NCBI RefSeq assembly: GCF_018619475.1
Contig: NZ_JAHFZG010000003.1
Coordinates: 183,934-247,933, forward strand
DNA length: 64,000 nt
Reading direction: 5' to 3'
Origin: Rhodomicrobium sp. Az07
GTDB lineage: Bacteria; Pseudomonadota; Alphaproteobacteria; Rhizobiales; Rhodomicrobiaceae
Part shown: positions 28,318-39,090 of the stretch, one piece after another
How positions within the stretch are numbered: the stretch's first letter is position 1
How the letters are laid out: each line of letters begins with the position of its first letter
Notes under the pieces: model-generated
What the model saw: only the letters and a program-made list of their open reading frames with translations
The model's database searches: none
Told to the model about the DNA's origin: nothing
Translations under genes and position numbers: made by a program

Positions 28318-29343
28318 ATGAACGGCTCGGATACGGCGATTGAGGGGGCTTCACCGGCGGCCGAGTTGGTCGGCATCACTCGCAATCCTGTGCCGGGGGG
28401 CGCCATCTGCGGCACATTCGACACGCGCGACGGCTTCCACATTCGCTACGCGCGGTGGGATACCACGGCCGAGCGGCGCATCGGGACGGTCTGCCTCTTT
28501 CAGGGCCGCACGGAGTTCATCGAGAAATATTTCGAGACTATCGGCGACCTGCGCCGCAGAGGCTTCGCCGTCGCCACCATGGACTGGCGTGGTCAGGGCG
28601 GCTCTTCGCGCCTGCTGAGGAACCGCGCCAAGGGCCACGCCGAGAACTTCGCCCATTTCGACGACGACGTTCGCCGCTTCATGTCCGGCATCGTGTTGCC
28701 CGACTGCCCGCCGCCTTACTATTGTCTCGCGCATTCGATGGGCGGGCATCTCGTGCTGCGACTCGCGCAAACGAAGGTGTGCTGGTGGGATCGCATGGTG
28801 CTCAGTGCGCCGATGATCGATTTCGCAAACAGCGAAAAACGCGGCAGCGTGATCGGCGCGGCGGCGGAAGCGCTGACGCTGCTTGGCTTCGGCGACAGCT
28901 TCATTCCGGGCGGCAAGGCTCAACTCTGGGAGCGTGCGCCTTTCGACGGCAATCCGCTGACCTCGGATCGTCTTCGATATGAGCGGGCGCAGGATCTGCT
29001 TCGCGCCGCGCCGCACCTCAGCATCGGCGCGCCGACCATCGGCTGGGTCCAGGCGGCCTGCACCTCCATTGCGACGCTTGCCTCGACCGCATTCATGGAC
29101 AGCATCCGTGTGCCGACACTGATGGTGGCGGCGAGCAACGATCAAATCGTGTCAAACGCAGCAATGGAGCGTTTCGCGAGCCGGGTGAAGAACTGCCGCC
29201 TTATCGTCATTTCGGGCGCGCGGCATGAAATCGTGATGGAACGCGACCAGCTTCGCGAGCAGTTCTGGGCTGCGTTCGACGCCTATGTTCCGGGCTCGAC
29301 GCTGCTGCCGCGGCGGCTGGAGCAGCCTGAAATCGCGCTGTGA
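28318..29343 (+). CDS. Alpha/beta hydrolase, lysophospholipase type
   Basis: A 341-residue serine hydrolase of the PldB-like group (monoacylglycerol or lysophospholipid lipase). The nucleophile elbow is AHSMGGHL near residue 140; the fold signature MDWRGQGGSSR lies near 90; the C-terminal SGARHEIVMERD supplies His. No signal peptide, so cytoplasmic or membrane-associated. Divergent from the Hsp20 gene. It overlaps the next gene by 4 bp (GTGA), suggesting coupling. Substrate not determined. Confidence 0.85.
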   Translation: MNGSDTAIEGASPAAELVGITRNPVPGGAICGTFDTRDGFHIRYARWDTTAERRIGTVCLFQGRTEFIEKYFETIGDLRRRGFAVATMDWRGQGGSSRLLRNRAKGHAENFAHFDDDVRRFMSGIVLPDCPPPYYCLAHSMGGHLVLRLAQTKVCWWDRMVLSAPMIDFANSEKRGSVIGAAAEALTLLGFGDSFIPGGKAQLWERAPFDGNPLTSDRLRYERAQDLLRAAPHLSIGAPTIGWVQAACTSIATLASTAFMDSIRVPTLMVAASNDQIVSNAAMERFASRVKNCRLIVISGARHEIVMERDQLREQFWAAFDAYVPGSTLLPRRLEQPEIAL

Positions 29344-29822
29344 CCGTTGAGGCTCCGATGGCGACGTTGAAGGCCGATTTCCGTGACCCGGCGCTCACTG
29401 CCGATGCGGCTCGCGCGGTGCTCGACCTGAAGCCGCACCCGGAGGGCGGCCATTACCGCGAGCTGTGGCGGGATGCGCCGTCGGATGGCGAACGAGGCGC
29501 GGCGAGCGCAATCCTGTTCCTGCTGGCGGCGGGCGAGCGTTCGCACTGGCATCGTGTCGACGCGGCGGAGATATGGATCTGGCAGGCGGGCGCGCCGCTG
29601 GCGCTCGGCATCGCCCATGCGGATGACAGGCGCGAGACCATCACCCTCGGTCCGGATGCGGGCGGCGGCGAAGCCTTTCAGGGCGTCGTACCGGCATTCG
29701 CGTGGCAGGAGGCTGTGAGCCTTGGCGCGTGGACGCTGGTGAGCTGTATCGTAGCGCCTGCGTTTCGCTTCGACGGCTTCGAACTCGCGCCGCCCGGCTG
29801 GTCGCCGACCGATCTTGCCTGA
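29340..29822 (+). CDS. DUF985 cupin-fold protein
   Basis: A 160-residue cupin of the DUF985 family: LKPHPEGGHYRELWRD at the start, then SAILFLLAAGERSHWHRVDAAEIW with the metal-type His residues, and VVPAFAWQEA. The start is a GTG overlapping the stop of the preceding lipase gene. The family has no agreed function; sugar-epimerase-like binding has been suggested from structure. Confidence 0.85.
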   Translation: MTVEAPMATLKADFRDPALTADAARAVLDLKPHPEGGHYRELWRDAPSDGERGAASAILFLLAAGERSHWHRVDAAEIWIWQAGAPLALGIAHADDRRETITLGPDAGGGEAFQGVVPAFAWQEAVSLGAWTLVSCIVAPAFRFDGFELAPPGWSPTDLA

Positions 29823-29833
29823 CGCAAAAAGAA

Positions 29834-29858
29834 AAGGACGAGGCGGCGGCCTCGTCCT
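29834..29858. terminator. Bidirectional terminator between DUF985 cupin and lon
   Basis: GGACGAGGC and GCCTCGTCC form a 9 bp stem. On the minus strand TTTTCTTTTT follows, so it mainly serves lon; on the plus strand the tail is only weakly T-rich. Confidence 0.75.
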
Positions 29859-29881
29859 TCGCACTTCAAGCGGAACCGCCC

Positions 29882-32320
29882 TCAGTGCGGCAAGCCGCTG
29901 CCATCCGCAACCGTCGGCTGGCCGATCTCCTTGATCTGCGCGGCAGCGAGCGCGGCCGCCTCGTCCCACTCGATGGGATCGAGCTTGCGGGTGAGCGCGA
30001 TGGCGAGCACCTCGTCCATGCGCGCCACGGGGATGATCTCCAGCGCGTTCTTCACATTGTCCGGGATCTCCGCGAGGTCTTTCGCGTTTTCCTCGGGAAT
30101 GATCACGCGCTTGATGCCGCCGCGAAGCGCCGCGAGCAGCTTCTCCTTCAGGCCGCCGATGGGCAGCACGCGACCACGCAACGTAATCTCGCCCGTCATC
30201 GCCACGTCGCGGCGAACCGGAACGCTTGTCAGGATCGAAACGATGGCCGTGACCATCGCCACGCCCGCCGAGGGACCGTCCTTCGGCGTCGCGCCCTCCG
30301 GCACGTGGACATGGATGTCGCGCTTGTCGAACATCGGCGGCTCGATACCGAAGGCAACGCAGCGGCTGCGCACATATGCGTTCGCCGCCTGTATGGACTC
30401 CTTCATCACGTCGCGCAAATTGCCGGTGACTGTCATGCGGCCCTTGCCGGGCATCATGACGCCTTCAACCGTCAGCAACTCGCCGCCGACTTCCGTCCAG
30501 GCGAGCCCCGTCACGACGCCGACCTGATCCTCAAGCTCGGCCTCGCCGTAGCGGTATTTCTCGACGCCAAGGAAGTCGCGCAGATTGTCGAGCGTGACAT
30601 CCACCTTGACCTGCTTGCCGCTTTCGATCTGCTTCACGGCCTTTCGCGCAAGCTTCGCTATTTCGCGCTCAAGGCTGCGCACGCCCGCTTCGCGGGTGTA
30701 ACGACGGATGATTTCGACGATTGCTTCGTCATCGACCGTCCATTCGCCCGGCTGAAGGCCGTGAGCCTCCATCTGCCCGCGCAGAAGATGGCGCTTCGTG
30801 ATTTCGAGCTTCTCGTCTTCCGTGTAGCCCGCGAGCCGGATGATCTCCATACGGTCGCGAAGCGCCGGCGGAATATCGAGCGTATTCGCCGTGGTCACGA
30901 ACATCACGTTCGAAAGGTCGTAATCGACTTCGAGGTAATGATCGTTGAACTCGTGGTTCTGTTCCGGGTCGAGCACCTCAAGCAGCGCCGAAGCCGGATC
31001 GCCGCGGAAGTCCATGCCCATCTTGTCGATTTCGTCGAGCAGGAAGAGCGGATTGGTCTTCTTCGCCTTGCGCATCGACTGGATCACCTTGCCGGGCATC
31101 GAGCCGATATAGGTGCGCCGATGGCCGCGGATCTCCGCCTCGTCGCGGACGCCGCCGAGCGACATGCGCACGAATTCGCGGCCCGTCGCCTTCGCGATGG
31201 ACTTGCCGAGCGAGGTCTTGCCGACGCCCGGAGGGCCGACAAGGCACAGGATCGGGCCTTTCAGCATGTTGGTGCGCTTCTGTACCGCGAGATATTCGAC
31301 GATGCGCTCCTTGACGCGCTCCAGGCCGTAGTGATCCTCGTCGAGCACGGATTGCGCCTCGTCGAGATCCTTCTTGACCTTGCCCTTGACGCCCCACGGA
31401 ATTGACAGCACCCAGTCGAGATAATTGCGCACCACCGTCGCTTCGGCAGACATCGGGCTCATCTGCTTGAGCTTCTTCAGCTCGGCGATAGCCTTGTCCT
31501 TGGCTTCCTTCGAAAGCTTGGTGTTCTCGATCTTCTCCTCGAACTCGGAGATATCGTCGCGCTCGTCGGAATCGCCGAGTTCCTTCTGAATGGCCTTCAT
31601 CTGCTCATTCAGGTAATACTCGCGCTGGGTCTTCTCCATCTGGCGCTTGACGCGGCTGCGGATCTTCCGCTCGACCTGAAGCACGGAGATTTCGCTCTCC
31701 ATGAGCGTGAAGACGCGTTCCAGCCGCTCCGACACGGACAGAAGCTCAAGGATTTCCTGCTTGTCGCCGATCTTGATGGCGAGGTGCGAGGCAATCGTGT
31801 CCGCAAGCTTCGAATAGTCATCGATCTGGTTGAGCGTGCTCAAGACCTCCGGCGAGATCTTCTTGTTGAGCTTGACGTAATTCTCGAACTGGCTGATCGC
31901 CGAGCGCGCGAATGCCTCGATCTCGTCCTGGTTGCCGAGCGATTCTTCGATGCGCTCGATTTCCGCTTCGAAATAATTCTCGTTCGGGACGAAATCCTTG
32001 ATGCGGGCGCGTGTCGTGCCCTCAACGAGCACTTTCACCGTTCCATCGGGCAGCTTGAGCAATTGGAGCACGGTGGCGAGCATGCCCATCGTGTAGATGG
32101 CGTCGGGCTCCGGATCGTCGTCGCCCGCGTTCTTCTGCGCGGCGAGGAGGATCTGCCGATCGGTGCGCATCACCTCGTCCAGGGCATTGATCGATTTCTC
32201 ACGCCCCACGAACAGGGGCACGATCATGTACGGAAAAACGACGATATCCCGAAGCGGAAGCACGGGAAAGATTTCGCCCTGTCCCGGCGCTTTGGGATTG
32301 TCCGAAGTTGGATTCGTCAT
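29882..32320 (-). CDS. lon: ATP-dependent Lon protease
   Basis: Homo-hexameric AAA+ serine protease degrading misfolded and regulatory proteins in the cytoplasm. The N-terminal substrate-binding domain begins [22 protein letters not shown]; Walker A is [13 protein letters not shown]; the proteolytic dyad is Ser in [10 protein letters not shown] and Lys in [12 protein letters not shown]. From ATG 32320 ([15 protein letters not shown]) it is 812 residues, the normal length. It follows clpX on the same strand after about 255 bp, so it probably has its own promoter. Confidence 0.97.
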   Translation of the reverse strand: MTNPTSDNPKAPGQGEIFPVLPLRDIVVFPYMIVPLFVGREKSINALDEVMRTDRQILLAAQKNAGDDDPEPDAIYTMGMLATVLQLLKLPDGTVKVLVEGTTRARIKDFVPNENYFEAEIERIEESLGNQDEIEAFARSAISQFENYVKLNKKISPEVLSTLNQIDDYSKLADTIASHLAIKIGDKQEILELLSVSERLERVFTLMESEISVLQVERKIRSRVKRQMEKTQREYYLNEQMKAIQKELGDSDERDDISEFEEKIENTKLSKEAKDKAIAELKKLKQMSPMSAEATVVRNYLDWVLSIPWGVKGKVKKDLDEAQSVLDEDHYGLERVKERIVEYLAVQKRTNMLKGPILCLVGPPGVGKTSLGKSIAKATGREFVRMSLGGVRDEAEIRGHRRTYIGSMPGKVIQSMRKAKKTNPLFLLDEIDKMGMDFRGDPASALLEVLDPEQNHEFNDHYLEVDYDLSNVMFVTTANTLDIPPALRDRMEIIRLAGYTEDEKLEITKRHLLRGQMEAHGLQPGEWTVDDEAIVEIIRRYTREAGVRSLEREIAKLARKAVKQIESGKQVKVDVTLDNLRDFLGVEKYRYGEAELEDQVGVVTGLAWTEVGGELLTVEGVMMPGKGRMTVTGNLRDVMKESIQAANAYVRSRCVAFGIEPPMFDKRDIHVHVPEGATPKDGPSAGVAMVTAIVSILTSVPVRRDVAMTGEITLRGRVLPIGGLKEKLLAALRGGIKRVIIPEENAKDLAEIPDNVKNALEIIPVARMDEVLAIALTRKLDPIEWDEAAALAAAQIKEIGQPTVADGSGLPH

Positions 32321-32575
32321 GTCGTTCTCCTCAATCCGACAGCGCAAAGGCCCGCTGTCATCATCCTGTAGCAGCCGGAAAGACCGGCCTTATGGCCGCC
32401 ATCCGCGTCATGGCGCCGCTCATACGACAGTACATGCCGGACAAGCCGTCAGTCCATAGCGCAGTTATCAAGACGTTAATCGCCGCGAGCAGGGGAGCGC
32501 CGAAAGCGGCGCCGCCTGTGCTTGGTGGGTCGATGAAATTTGCTGAGGCAGGGTTGCGGTTAACAAACCATGTCA

Positions 32576-33841
32576 TCAGGCACTTGACGATTCATCTAGG
32601 CGCTCGGCGTAGATCCGCAAGGGCTTCGCGTTCCCTTCGATCACCTCCGGACTGATCACGACCTCTTCGACACCCTTGAGGCTGGGAAGCTCGAACATGC
32701 TGTCGAGCAGGATCGCCTCCATGATCGACCGGAGGCCGCGCGCGCCGGTCTTGCGCTCGATAGCCTTGCGGGCGACGGATTTGAGCGCTTCGTTGGACAG
32801 CGTGAGTTGCACGCCCTCCATGTCGAAGAGCCGCTGATACTGCTTCACGAGCGCGTTCTTGGGCTCGGAAAGGATTTTCACGAGCGCCACTTCGTCGAGG
32901 TCTTCGAGCGTTGCGAGAACAGGCAGACGGCCGATGAACTCGGGGATAAGGCCGAACCTCAGCAAGTCTTCCGGTTCGACGCCGCGCAGGATTTCACCGG
33001 TGCGCCGGTCGTCCTCGGAGGACACCTTCGCGCCGAAGCCGATCGAACTCGACCTGCCGCGCTGGGCGATGATCTTTTCGAGGCCGGAGAACGCACCGCC
33101 GCAGATGAACAGGATGTTCGTCGTGTCGACCTGCAGGAATTCCTGCTGCGGGTGCTTGCGACCGCCCTGCGGGGGGACGCTCGCAACCGTGCCTTCCATG
33201 ATCTTGAGCAGCGCCTGCTGGACGCCCTCGCCCGACACGTCGCGCGTGATGGACGGGTTGTCCGACTTGCGGCTGATCTTGTCGACCTCGTCGATATAGA
33301 CGATGCCCCGCTGCGCCCGGTCGACGTTGTAATCCGCCGCCTGAAGCAGTTTCAGGATGATGTTCTCGACATCCTCGCCGACATACCCCGCCTCGGTCAG
33401 AGTCGTGGCGTCGGCCATGGTGAACGGCACGTCGAGGATCCGCGCGAGCGTCTGAGCGAGCAGCGTCTTGCCGCAACCGGTCGGGCCGATCAGCAGGATG
33501 TTCGACTTCGCCAGCTCCACGTCGTTGTTCTTCGCGGAGTGGTTGATGCGCTTGTAATGATTATGGACAGCGACAGAAAGAACGCGCTTCGCATAGTCCT
33601 GGCCGATCACGTAGTCGTCGAGGACGGTGCAGATTTCCTGAGGTGTCGGTACGCCGTCGCGGGATTTCACGTAGGAGTTCTTGTTCTCCTCGCGGATGAT
33701 ATCCATGCAGAGTTCGACGCACTCGTCGCAAATGAACACAGTCGGCCCGGCAATCAGCTTGCGGACTTCGTGCTGGCTCTTGCCGCAGAACGAGCAGTAG
33801 AGCGTATTCTTGGAGTCGTGACCCCTGCTTTCTTTCGTCAT
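32576..33841 (-). CDS. clpX: ATP-dependent Clp protease ATP-binding subunit ClpX
   Basis: AAA+ unfoldase of the ClpXP protease; in alphaproteobacteria it removes cell-cycle regulators such as CtrA. The N-terminal zinc finger is [11 protein letters not shown]...[10 protein letters not shown], Walker A GPTGCGKT, the pore loop and [23 protein letters not shown] segment follow, and the IGFGAKV loop docks ClpP. The 421 residues are typical. It follows clpP with a gap of about 280 bp. Confidence 0.97.
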   Translation of the reverse strand: MTKESRGHDSKNTLYCSFCGKSQHEVRKLIAGPTVFICDECVELCMDIIREENKNSYVKSRDGVPTPQEICTVLDDYVIGQDYAKRVLSVAVHNHYKRINHSAKNNDVELAKSNILLIGPTGCGKTLLAQTLARILDVPFTMADATTLTEAGYVGEDVENIILKLLQAADYNVDRAQRGIVYIDEVDKISRKSDNPSITRDVSGEGVQQALLKIMEGTVASVPPQGGRKHPQQEFLQVDTTNILFICGGAFSGLEKIIAQRGRSSSIGFGAKVSSEDDRRTGEILRGVEPEDLLRFGLIPEFIGRLPVLATLEDLDEVALVKILSEPKNALVKQYQRLFDMEGVQLTLSNEALKSVARKAIERKTGARGLRSIMEAILLDSMFELPSLKGVEEVVISPEVIEGNAKPLRIYAERLDESSSA

Positions 33842-34119
33842 TGACCTACCTTAGCACCCACATGCCAGAACGTGGCGATGGACTGTGCCTGACTGATGGC
33901 TGACAAACCGGAGTTCCCGATTTATTCCGCACCCGCAAAGCCCGACCCGCCGTCCTCCTCGCATGCTTCCCCTCAGTCTTACGGCTTCTGGGAAGATTGT
34001 CCATAGCTTCGATTCGCAACTCTGCCCGAAGGCCGTCCGGCACGTTGGACTGCTTATACTTTCCAGCCCGTTAATAGTCATACCCGGATTTCGAACGTGC
34101 CCGTGAAGCTCTAGGTCGG
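33842..34119. other. Intergenic region clpP - clpX
   Basis: It separates two genes that are often adjacent. I see no ORF, RNA gene or clear hairpin terminator; it probably holds a clpX promoter, but I could not pick one reliably. Confidence 0.4.
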
Positions 34120-34764
34120 TCACGAACGTCCCGGATTTCCGGTCTCTTCCGCAGCCGCGCGCTTCGTCAGAACGTCGTCGATAATGCCGAACGCTTTCGC
34201 CTGCTCTGGAGACATGAAGTGGTCACGGTCCAGGGTGCGTTCAATGACTTCGTATGGCTGCCCTGTGTGCTTGACATAGATTTCATTAAGCCGCCGCTTC
34301 GTTTTCAGAATGTCCTCGGCATGCCGCTCGATGTCGCTCGCCTGCCCCTGAAAACCGGCCGACGGCTGATGCACCATCACGCGCGCATTCGGCAGGGCCC
34401 AGCGCATGCCGGGTTCGCCCGCCGCGAGAAGCAGAGACCCCATCGACGCCGCCTGCCCGACGCAAAGCGTGGAAACCGGCGGACGAATGAATTGCATCGT
34501 GTCGTACATCGCGAGGCCGGACGTCACGTGGCCGCCGGGCGAGTTGATGTAGATGTTGATCTCCTTCTTCGGGTTCTCGGATTCGAGAAACAGAAGCTGG
34601 GCAATCACCAGCGAAGCCATGTTGTCTTCGACGACGCCGGTCAGGAAGATGATGCGCTCCTTCAGAAGGCGCGAATAGATGTCGAAGGCGCGCTCGCCAC
34701 GGTTGGTCTGTTCGACGACCATTGGAACGAGCTGGCTGGTATAAAAGTCAACGGGATCGCGCAT
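34120..34764 (-). CDS. clpP: ATP-dependent Clp protease proteolytic subunit ClpP
   Basis: Serine peptidase forming the double heptamer used by ClpX and ClpA. The catalytic Ser is in [14 protein letters not shown], His in [14 protein letters not shown], and Asp in [12 protein letters not shown]. The N-terminus [27 protein letters not shown] is the conserved start of the mature enzyme, so only about 13 residues would be cleaved. Between tig and clpX, the standard order. Confidence 0.97.
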   Translation of the reverse strand: MRDPVDFYTSQLVPMVVEQTNRGERAFDIYSRLLKERIIFLTGVVEDNMASLVIAQLLFLESENPKKEINIYINSPGGHVTSGLAMYDTMQFIRPPVSTLCVGQAASMGSLLLAAGEPGMRWALPNARVMVHQPSAGFQGQASDIERHAEDILKTKRRLNEIYVKHTGQPYEVIERTLDRDHFMSPEQAKAFGIIDDVLTKRAAAEETGNPGRS

Positions 34765-34866
34765 GGGGTCACTCCAAGGCCGTGAAGAGCCGAGAAAGGC
34801 TTCGTTCTGAGGAAAGCCCGCAGCACGCGATGCGCGGGCGCGACCGAAACCGGTGGCTTGTGAATC

Positions 34867-34891
34867 GGGGGCGGCACTCGATGCCGCCCCC
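34867..34891 (-). terminator. Strong hairpin between tig and clpP
   Basis: A perfect 10 bp stem, GGGGGCGGCA (34867-34876) with TGCCGCCCCC (34882-34891), loop 5 bases. Neither side has a run of T, so it may act as an attenuator or mRNA-stability element more than a full terminator. Confidence 0.5.
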
Positions 34892-35028
34892 GAAGATGGG
34901 ATGATTTGAGCGCGAGCGCAACCAGTCGATGGCGCTCGCGTCTAATCGAAAATCGATCCCGCGTGAATGCGATCGCGACCAAGGTCGCGGCGAAGCATCA
35001 TCCGTGCCCAAGCTTGCGCGGCCCTGCC

Positions 35029-36483
35029 TCAACCGTGCTTGTGTCCGGCGTGGTCGTGATCATGGTCGTGATCGCAATCGGGACCGTGGACGTGCTCCGG
35101 TTCCTCGTCGATGCCGCCATCGAGCAGCGACTGTTCGCGCTCAAGCTCCGCCAGAGACTTCATCAAATCTTCGGGAGAAACCTTGTTCTCTTCCGTCTTG
35201 ACGAGTTCCAGCACGAAGTTGATCACCTTGTCCTCGTAGACCGGCGCGCGCAGTTCGTTCAGCGCCTCCGGGTTCTTGCGATAGAACTCGATGACCTCGC
35301 GCTCCTGTCCGGGGAACTGGCGGGCGCGGTCTATGACGGCGCGGCGGATTTCCTCGTCGAGGATCTTGATCTCGTTCTGATTGCCGATCTCTGACAGCAC
35401 GAGTCCGAGGCGGACGCGGCGCTCGGCCAGCTTCTGATAGTCGGCGCGTGCCTTCTCTTCGGTCGAGCCCTCGTCCTCGAAGGTCTTCTTCGCCTGTTCG
35501 AGCTGACGGGTGATGCCGCGCCAGATGCCGTCGAATTCGCTCGTCACGAGCGAGGGCGGCAACTCGACAGTATGGCGCTCGTCCAGCGCGTCGAGCAGCG
35601 ACTTCTTGAGCTTCGCGCGGGAAGCGCCGTCGAGTTCCTTCTGAAGCTGGCCGCGAACCGCCTCTTCGAGTTTCGAGAAGGACTCGAGACCCAGCGTTTT
35701 CGCGAATTCATCGTCGGCCTTTGCCTCGACCGGCTTCGCAACCTCTTTCACGGTCACGTCGAAGACCGCGTCCTTGCCCGCGAGATGTTCCGCCTGATAA
35801 TCCTCGGGGAACGTCACCTTGACGTCGCGCTGATCGCCTTTCTGCGCGCCGATCAGGCCGTCCTCGAAGCCCGGAATGAACCGGCCGGAGCCGAGCACGA
35901 GGAACGCATCCTCGGCCGCGCCGCCTTCGAAGGGTTCGCCGTCGATGCTGCCCTTGAAGTCGATGGTAAGGCGGTCGCCCGCTTCAGCCGCGCCGTCCTT
36001 CGACTCATAGGCGACGTTCGCCTTGAGGAGGCGCTCTATCGCGCCCGTAACATCCTCTTCCTTGGGATCGGCGACATCCTTCGTGAGCGTGATCGCCCTG
36101 AGGTCGGTGAGTTCGATCTTCGGCAGCACCTCGAACGACATCGTATATTCGAGGTCGGCGGAACCATCGATCATGCGGTCGACGGTTTCGCGGTCTTCCG
36201 GCAGCTTGATGTCCGGCTGGAAGGCGGGACGTTCTTTCCGCTCCAGAAGCGCTTGCGAACTCGACTCGCCGACCGTCTCTTCCAGCACCTCGGCCATGAC
36301 CGACTTGCCGTACATCTGGCGCACATGGGCGAGCGGCACCTTGCCGGGGCGGAAGCCGTTGAGCTTCACCTTCGATTTGAGGTCTTCGAGCTTCGATTCA
36401 GCCTTCGCCTTCAGATCGGCGGCGGGCACGACGACCTTCAATTGGCGTTTCAGCCCGTCTGAAACAGTCTCTGTAACTTGCAT
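35029..36483 (-). CDS. tig: Trigger factor with histidine-rich tail
   Basis: Ribosome-associated chaperone and peptidyl-prolyl isomerase. From ATG 36483 (MQVTETVSDGLKRQLKV) it is 484 residues: N-terminal ribosome-binding domain with NGFRPGKVPLAHVRQMYG, FKBP-like domain (GDRLTIDFKGSIDGEPFEGG) and C-terminal helical domain. The last 24 residues carry many His and Asp (EHVHGPDCDHDHDHDHAGHK), a metal-binding-looking extension not found in E. coli but seen in some alphaproteobacteria. A 27-residue upstream extension of the frame is probably not translated. Confidence 0.95.
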   Translation of the reverse strand: MQVTETVSDGLKRQLKVVVPAADLKAKAESKLEDLKSKVKLNGFRPGKVPLAHVRQMYGKSVMAEVLEETVGESSSQALLERKERPAFQPDIKLPEDRETVDRMIDGSADLEYTMSFEVLPKIELTDLRAITLTKDVADPKEEDVTGAIERLLKANVAYESKDGAAEAGDRLTIDFKGSIDGEPFEGGAAEDAFLVLGSGRFIPGFEDGLIGAQKGDQRDVKVTFPEDYQAEHLAGKDAVFDVTVKEVAKPVEAKADDEFAKTLGLESFSKLEEAVRGQLQKELDGASRAKLKKSLLDALDERHTVELPPSLVTSEFDGIWRGITRQLEQAKKTFEDEGSTEEKARADYQKLAERRVRLGLVLSEIGNQNEIKILDEEIRRAVIDRARQFPGQEREVIEFYRKNPEALNELRAPVYEDKVINFVLELVKTEENKVSPEDLMKSLAELEREQSLLDGGIDEEPEHVHGPDCDHDHDHDHAGHKHG

Positions 36484-36749
36484 TGTCCGGAATCTCGTTG
36501 GCCGTTGTTCGGCGAAGTTTTTCGAAGCAACGGGAATCGTTGCCGCGGGCGCATTCGCCCCCATCTAGTCGTGTGAAATTGCATATCGCAGCTCAATCCA
36601 CAAGGGCTCCATAAAGCACCCGTGGAAAAAACCACAATGTTCGGTCACACTTGAACAGGCTCGGGAGCGCTGCCGCACGGCACCCTTTCAACCTCAGGAT
36701 GTCATGCGGCGGGATTTTTCGAGCTGAAGCTCATGAGACGGGAGCATCC

Positions 36750-37706
36750 TTGTCGGGATCGGATACCATTACGGCGCAGACATTTTTTCGCGGCGCGCTG
36801 GCCAGACGCCTCGACCGGGCGAGCCGCGCGCTGCTGGAACCCGAGGACGGGCGCGCGGTGGATTTCCGCCGACCGGCGGGCGAGGCGGCGCTCGGACAGC
36901 CGACGCAGGTCTCGTGGCGCATTTTCAAGAACCCGCTCACTGTCTTCATCGGCGGGATGGCGGCCGTTATCCTCGAACTCGCGGAACCGCGCGTGCGGAC
37001 CGGCGTGTGGGAGCACACGTCCTTTCGCAAACAGCCGCTGCGACGCCTGCGCCGCACCGGGCTCGCCGCGATGATGACGGTGTACGGTCCGGCGAGCGCC
37101 GCGCAAGCGATGATCGCGGGCGTTAGCCGCGTGCATGCCCGCGTTCAGGGCACGACGCCCGACGGCGAGCCGTATAGCGCCGACGACCCCGCGCTTCTGA
37201 ACTGGGTGCAGGCAACAGCCGCCTACGGCTTTCTGCAAGCCTACCACACCTTCGCCGCGCCGCTTCCGCAGGCCGACCGCGACCGCTATTATCGCGAGGG
37301 CGAAACCGCCGCGAGGCTTTACGGCGCGACCGAACCGCCCGGATCCGAGGCGGAACTCGACGCCGCGTTCGCCGCCATGCTGCCGCGCCTCGAACCGTCG
37401 CCGATCATCTTCGAATTCCTCGACATCATGCGCACGACGCGGATCGTGCCGCCCGTTTCGCGGGTGCTGACGCCCGCCGCCTATCTGGCGCAGCCGATGT
37501 TCGTGCGGGCGGCGGTGAGCCTTACGCCGCCACAGGTCCGCGAGCGTCTCGGGCTCGGCGCATCATACGGGCTGCGGCCGTTCGAACGCGCGCTCATCAG
37601 GCAGGGAGGGGCGCTTGCGGATCGCATCGTGCTTCACTCCAGCCCCGCCGTGCAGTCGTGCCAACGCCTCGGTTTGCCTGCGGACTTTCTGCATAGACCG
37701 CGCTAA
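36750..37706 (+). CDS. Oxygenase MpaB family protein (DUF2236)
   Basis: About 318 residues of the DUF2236/MpaB-Lcp family, haem b-containing oxygenases or esterase-like proteins, whose members include rubber oxygenase. Typical segments are RIFKNPLTVFIGGMAAVILELAEPRVRTGVWEHTSF and MTVYGPASAAQAMIAGVSRVHARV. The start was taken as TTG 36750 with GGGAG 5 bases upstream; a longer frame reaches 36651. No signal peptide. The actual substrate is unknown. Confidence 0.82.
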   Translation: MSGSDTITAQTFFRGALARRLDRASRALLEPEDGRAVDFRRPAGEAALGQPTQVSWRIFKNPLTVFIGGMAAVILELAEPRVRTGVWEHTSFRKQPLRRLRRTGLAAMMTVYGPASAAQAMIAGVSRVHARVQGTTPDGEPYSADDPALLNWVQATAAYGFLQAYHTFAAPLPQADRDRYYREGETAARLYGATEPPGSEAELDAAFAAMLPRLEPSPIIFEFLDIMRTTRIVPPVSRVLTPAAYLAQPMFVRAAVSLTPPQVRERLGLGASYGLRPFERALIRQGGALADRIVLHSSPAVQSCQRLGLPADFLHRPR

Positions 37707-37709
37707 CGG

Positions 37710-38405
37710 TCAGGCTGCTTCCAGGAAGGCGGGCAATTCGACATCCGGCAGCGGCTTCGCCATCACGTCGCGGATGGTCGCGTCCGGCACGCCAAGCACG
37801 GAAAGCGCCGTGCTGATGATCCGGTCGGCGTAATCGTCGCCCACCTCGCCCGAAACGAGCTTCAGCGTCGCCAGCAACAGGAGACCGGCGACGGTTTCGC
37901 GCGCCATGTCGATATCCGCATGCTTGAACACGCCCTCTTCGACGCCCGCCGCGACAGCCCGCCGGATGAGATCGGCGATCCCGAAGCGGAAGTCGTTGCC
38001 CGAGAGCACCGCGCGGATCATGAACCAGCCCCACATGCGATCGGTCTTCGCGACGCGTAGCCAGACGCGCACATCGTTCGCGAATGCTTCGACGCGGTCG
38101 CTTGTGAGACCGTCGAGGCTTTCATACATACCCTTCGTATGCAGGCGAAACGCTTCAATGGCCGCGCTCACGACGGCTTCCTTCGAGGGGAAATGATTGT
38201 AGAAGGAGCCATAGCCGACGTCCGCCCGCGCCGTGATGTCCTGAATGACAAGCCCTTCGAGGCCGCGCTCGGCGACGATTTCATAGGTCGCCCTGAGAAG
38301 CTTGCGGCGCGTGTCTTCTCGGCGCCGGTCGGTGCGGCTCTTGAGGAGGCGTTGCCCCGAAGCATTTTCTTCAAGGGCGGGCAGTGCAGACTTGACCAAT
38401 ATCAA
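37710..38405 (-). CDS. TetR family transcriptional regulator
   Basis: A 231-residue regulator. The N-terminal helix-turn-helix is RRKLLRATYEIVAERGLEGLVIQDITARADVGYGSFYNHFPSKEAV, near residues 34-80; the C-terminal ligand domain is not diagnostic. Divergent from a flavin reductase gene 127 bp away and convergent with the MpaB-like gene, 3 bp from its end. The divergent gene is a plausible target but no palindromic operator stood out. Confidence 0.9.
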   Translation of the reverse strand: MILVKSALPALEENASGQRLLKSRTDRRREDTRRKLLRATYEIVAERGLEGLVIQDITARADVGYGSFYNHFPSKEAVVSAAIEAFRLHTKGMYESLDGLTSDRVEAFANDVRVWLRVAKTDRMWGWFMIRAVLSGNDFRFGIADLIRRAVAAGVEEGVFKHADIDMARETVAGLLLLATLKLVSGEVGDDYADRIISTALSVLGVPDATIRDVMAKPLPDVELPAFLEAA

Positions 38406-38532
38406 TGCTCCTTTAACTAAAGTTTATGGGACACGACTCTGAGACTTTTTTATGAACCGCGTGCGCACGCTTGGCCTGCGCTCCGCCGCGTGACATGATT
38501 CTGCGCAGCGAACGCCGATCCGGAGATTGAAC

Positions 38533-39090
38533 GTGCTTAAAATCGTCGGTGTAACGGGAAGCGTGTCTTCCCCCTCGCGAACGCGCGCCGTCGTCGAGAG
38601 CACGCTCGCGCGCATCGGGGACGCACCCGATGTCGAGCGGACGCTTCTCGATATCGCGGAGCTTCTGCCCTGGCTCGCCGTCCGCTGCCGCGACGAAGCC
38701 TCGCCGCCCATCCTTCACGCGCTCGACGCCATCGAGGGCGCCGACCTGCTCATCGTCGGCACGCCCGTCTACAAGGGCTCGTATACGGGCATGCTGAAGC
38801 ATCTATTCGACCTTCTCAACTACCCTGCCCTGTTCAAGACGCCCGTGGGTCTCATCGCGGTCGGGGGCAGCGACCGCCACGCGCTCGTCATCGAGCATGA
38901 GCTTCGCCCGCTGTTCGGGTTCTTCGGCGCAAAGACGCTGCCGACCGGCATCTTTCTGGCGGACAAGAGCATCGAAGGCGGGCGTGTCACCGACGAAGCC
39001 GCGAACGCGCGCCTCGATCATCTCGTGGGCGAGGCGGTGCATGAACTCGATCTCGTCCGCCTGAGAAAAGCCAAGGCGTCCACAAATTAG
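38533..39090 (+). CDS. NADPH-dependent FMN reductase (SsuE-like)
   Basis: A 185-residue flavodoxin-like NAD(P)H:flavin oxidoreductase. Family marks are GVTGSVSSPSRTRAVVE (FMN phosphate loop) at the N-terminus, GTPVYKGSYTGMLKHLFDLL near residue 78 and the PVGLIAVGG strand. GTG 38533 was chosen because GGAG lies 7 bases upstream; a TTG 6 bases earlier is too close to it. No monooxygenase partner of the SsuD type is adjacent. Confidence 0.88.
   Translation: MLKIVGVTGSVSSPSRTRAVVESTLARIGDAPDVERTLLDIAELLPWLAVRCRDEASPPILHALDAIEGADLLIVGTPVYKGSYTGMLKHLFDLLNYPALFKTPVGLIAVGGSDRHALVIEHELRPLFGFFGAKTLPTGIFLADKSIEGGRVTDEAANARLDHLVGEAVHELDLVRLRKAKASTN

Noticed and set aside
28140..28442. Longer in-frame start for the Hsp20 gene
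   Set aside because: It would translate the thermometer leader; AAGGAG before ATG 28139 and the protein family define the start.
36484..36564. Longer start for trigger factor
   Set aside because: Homology and ribosome-binding domain begin at MQVTETVSDG (36483); the extension is not family-like.
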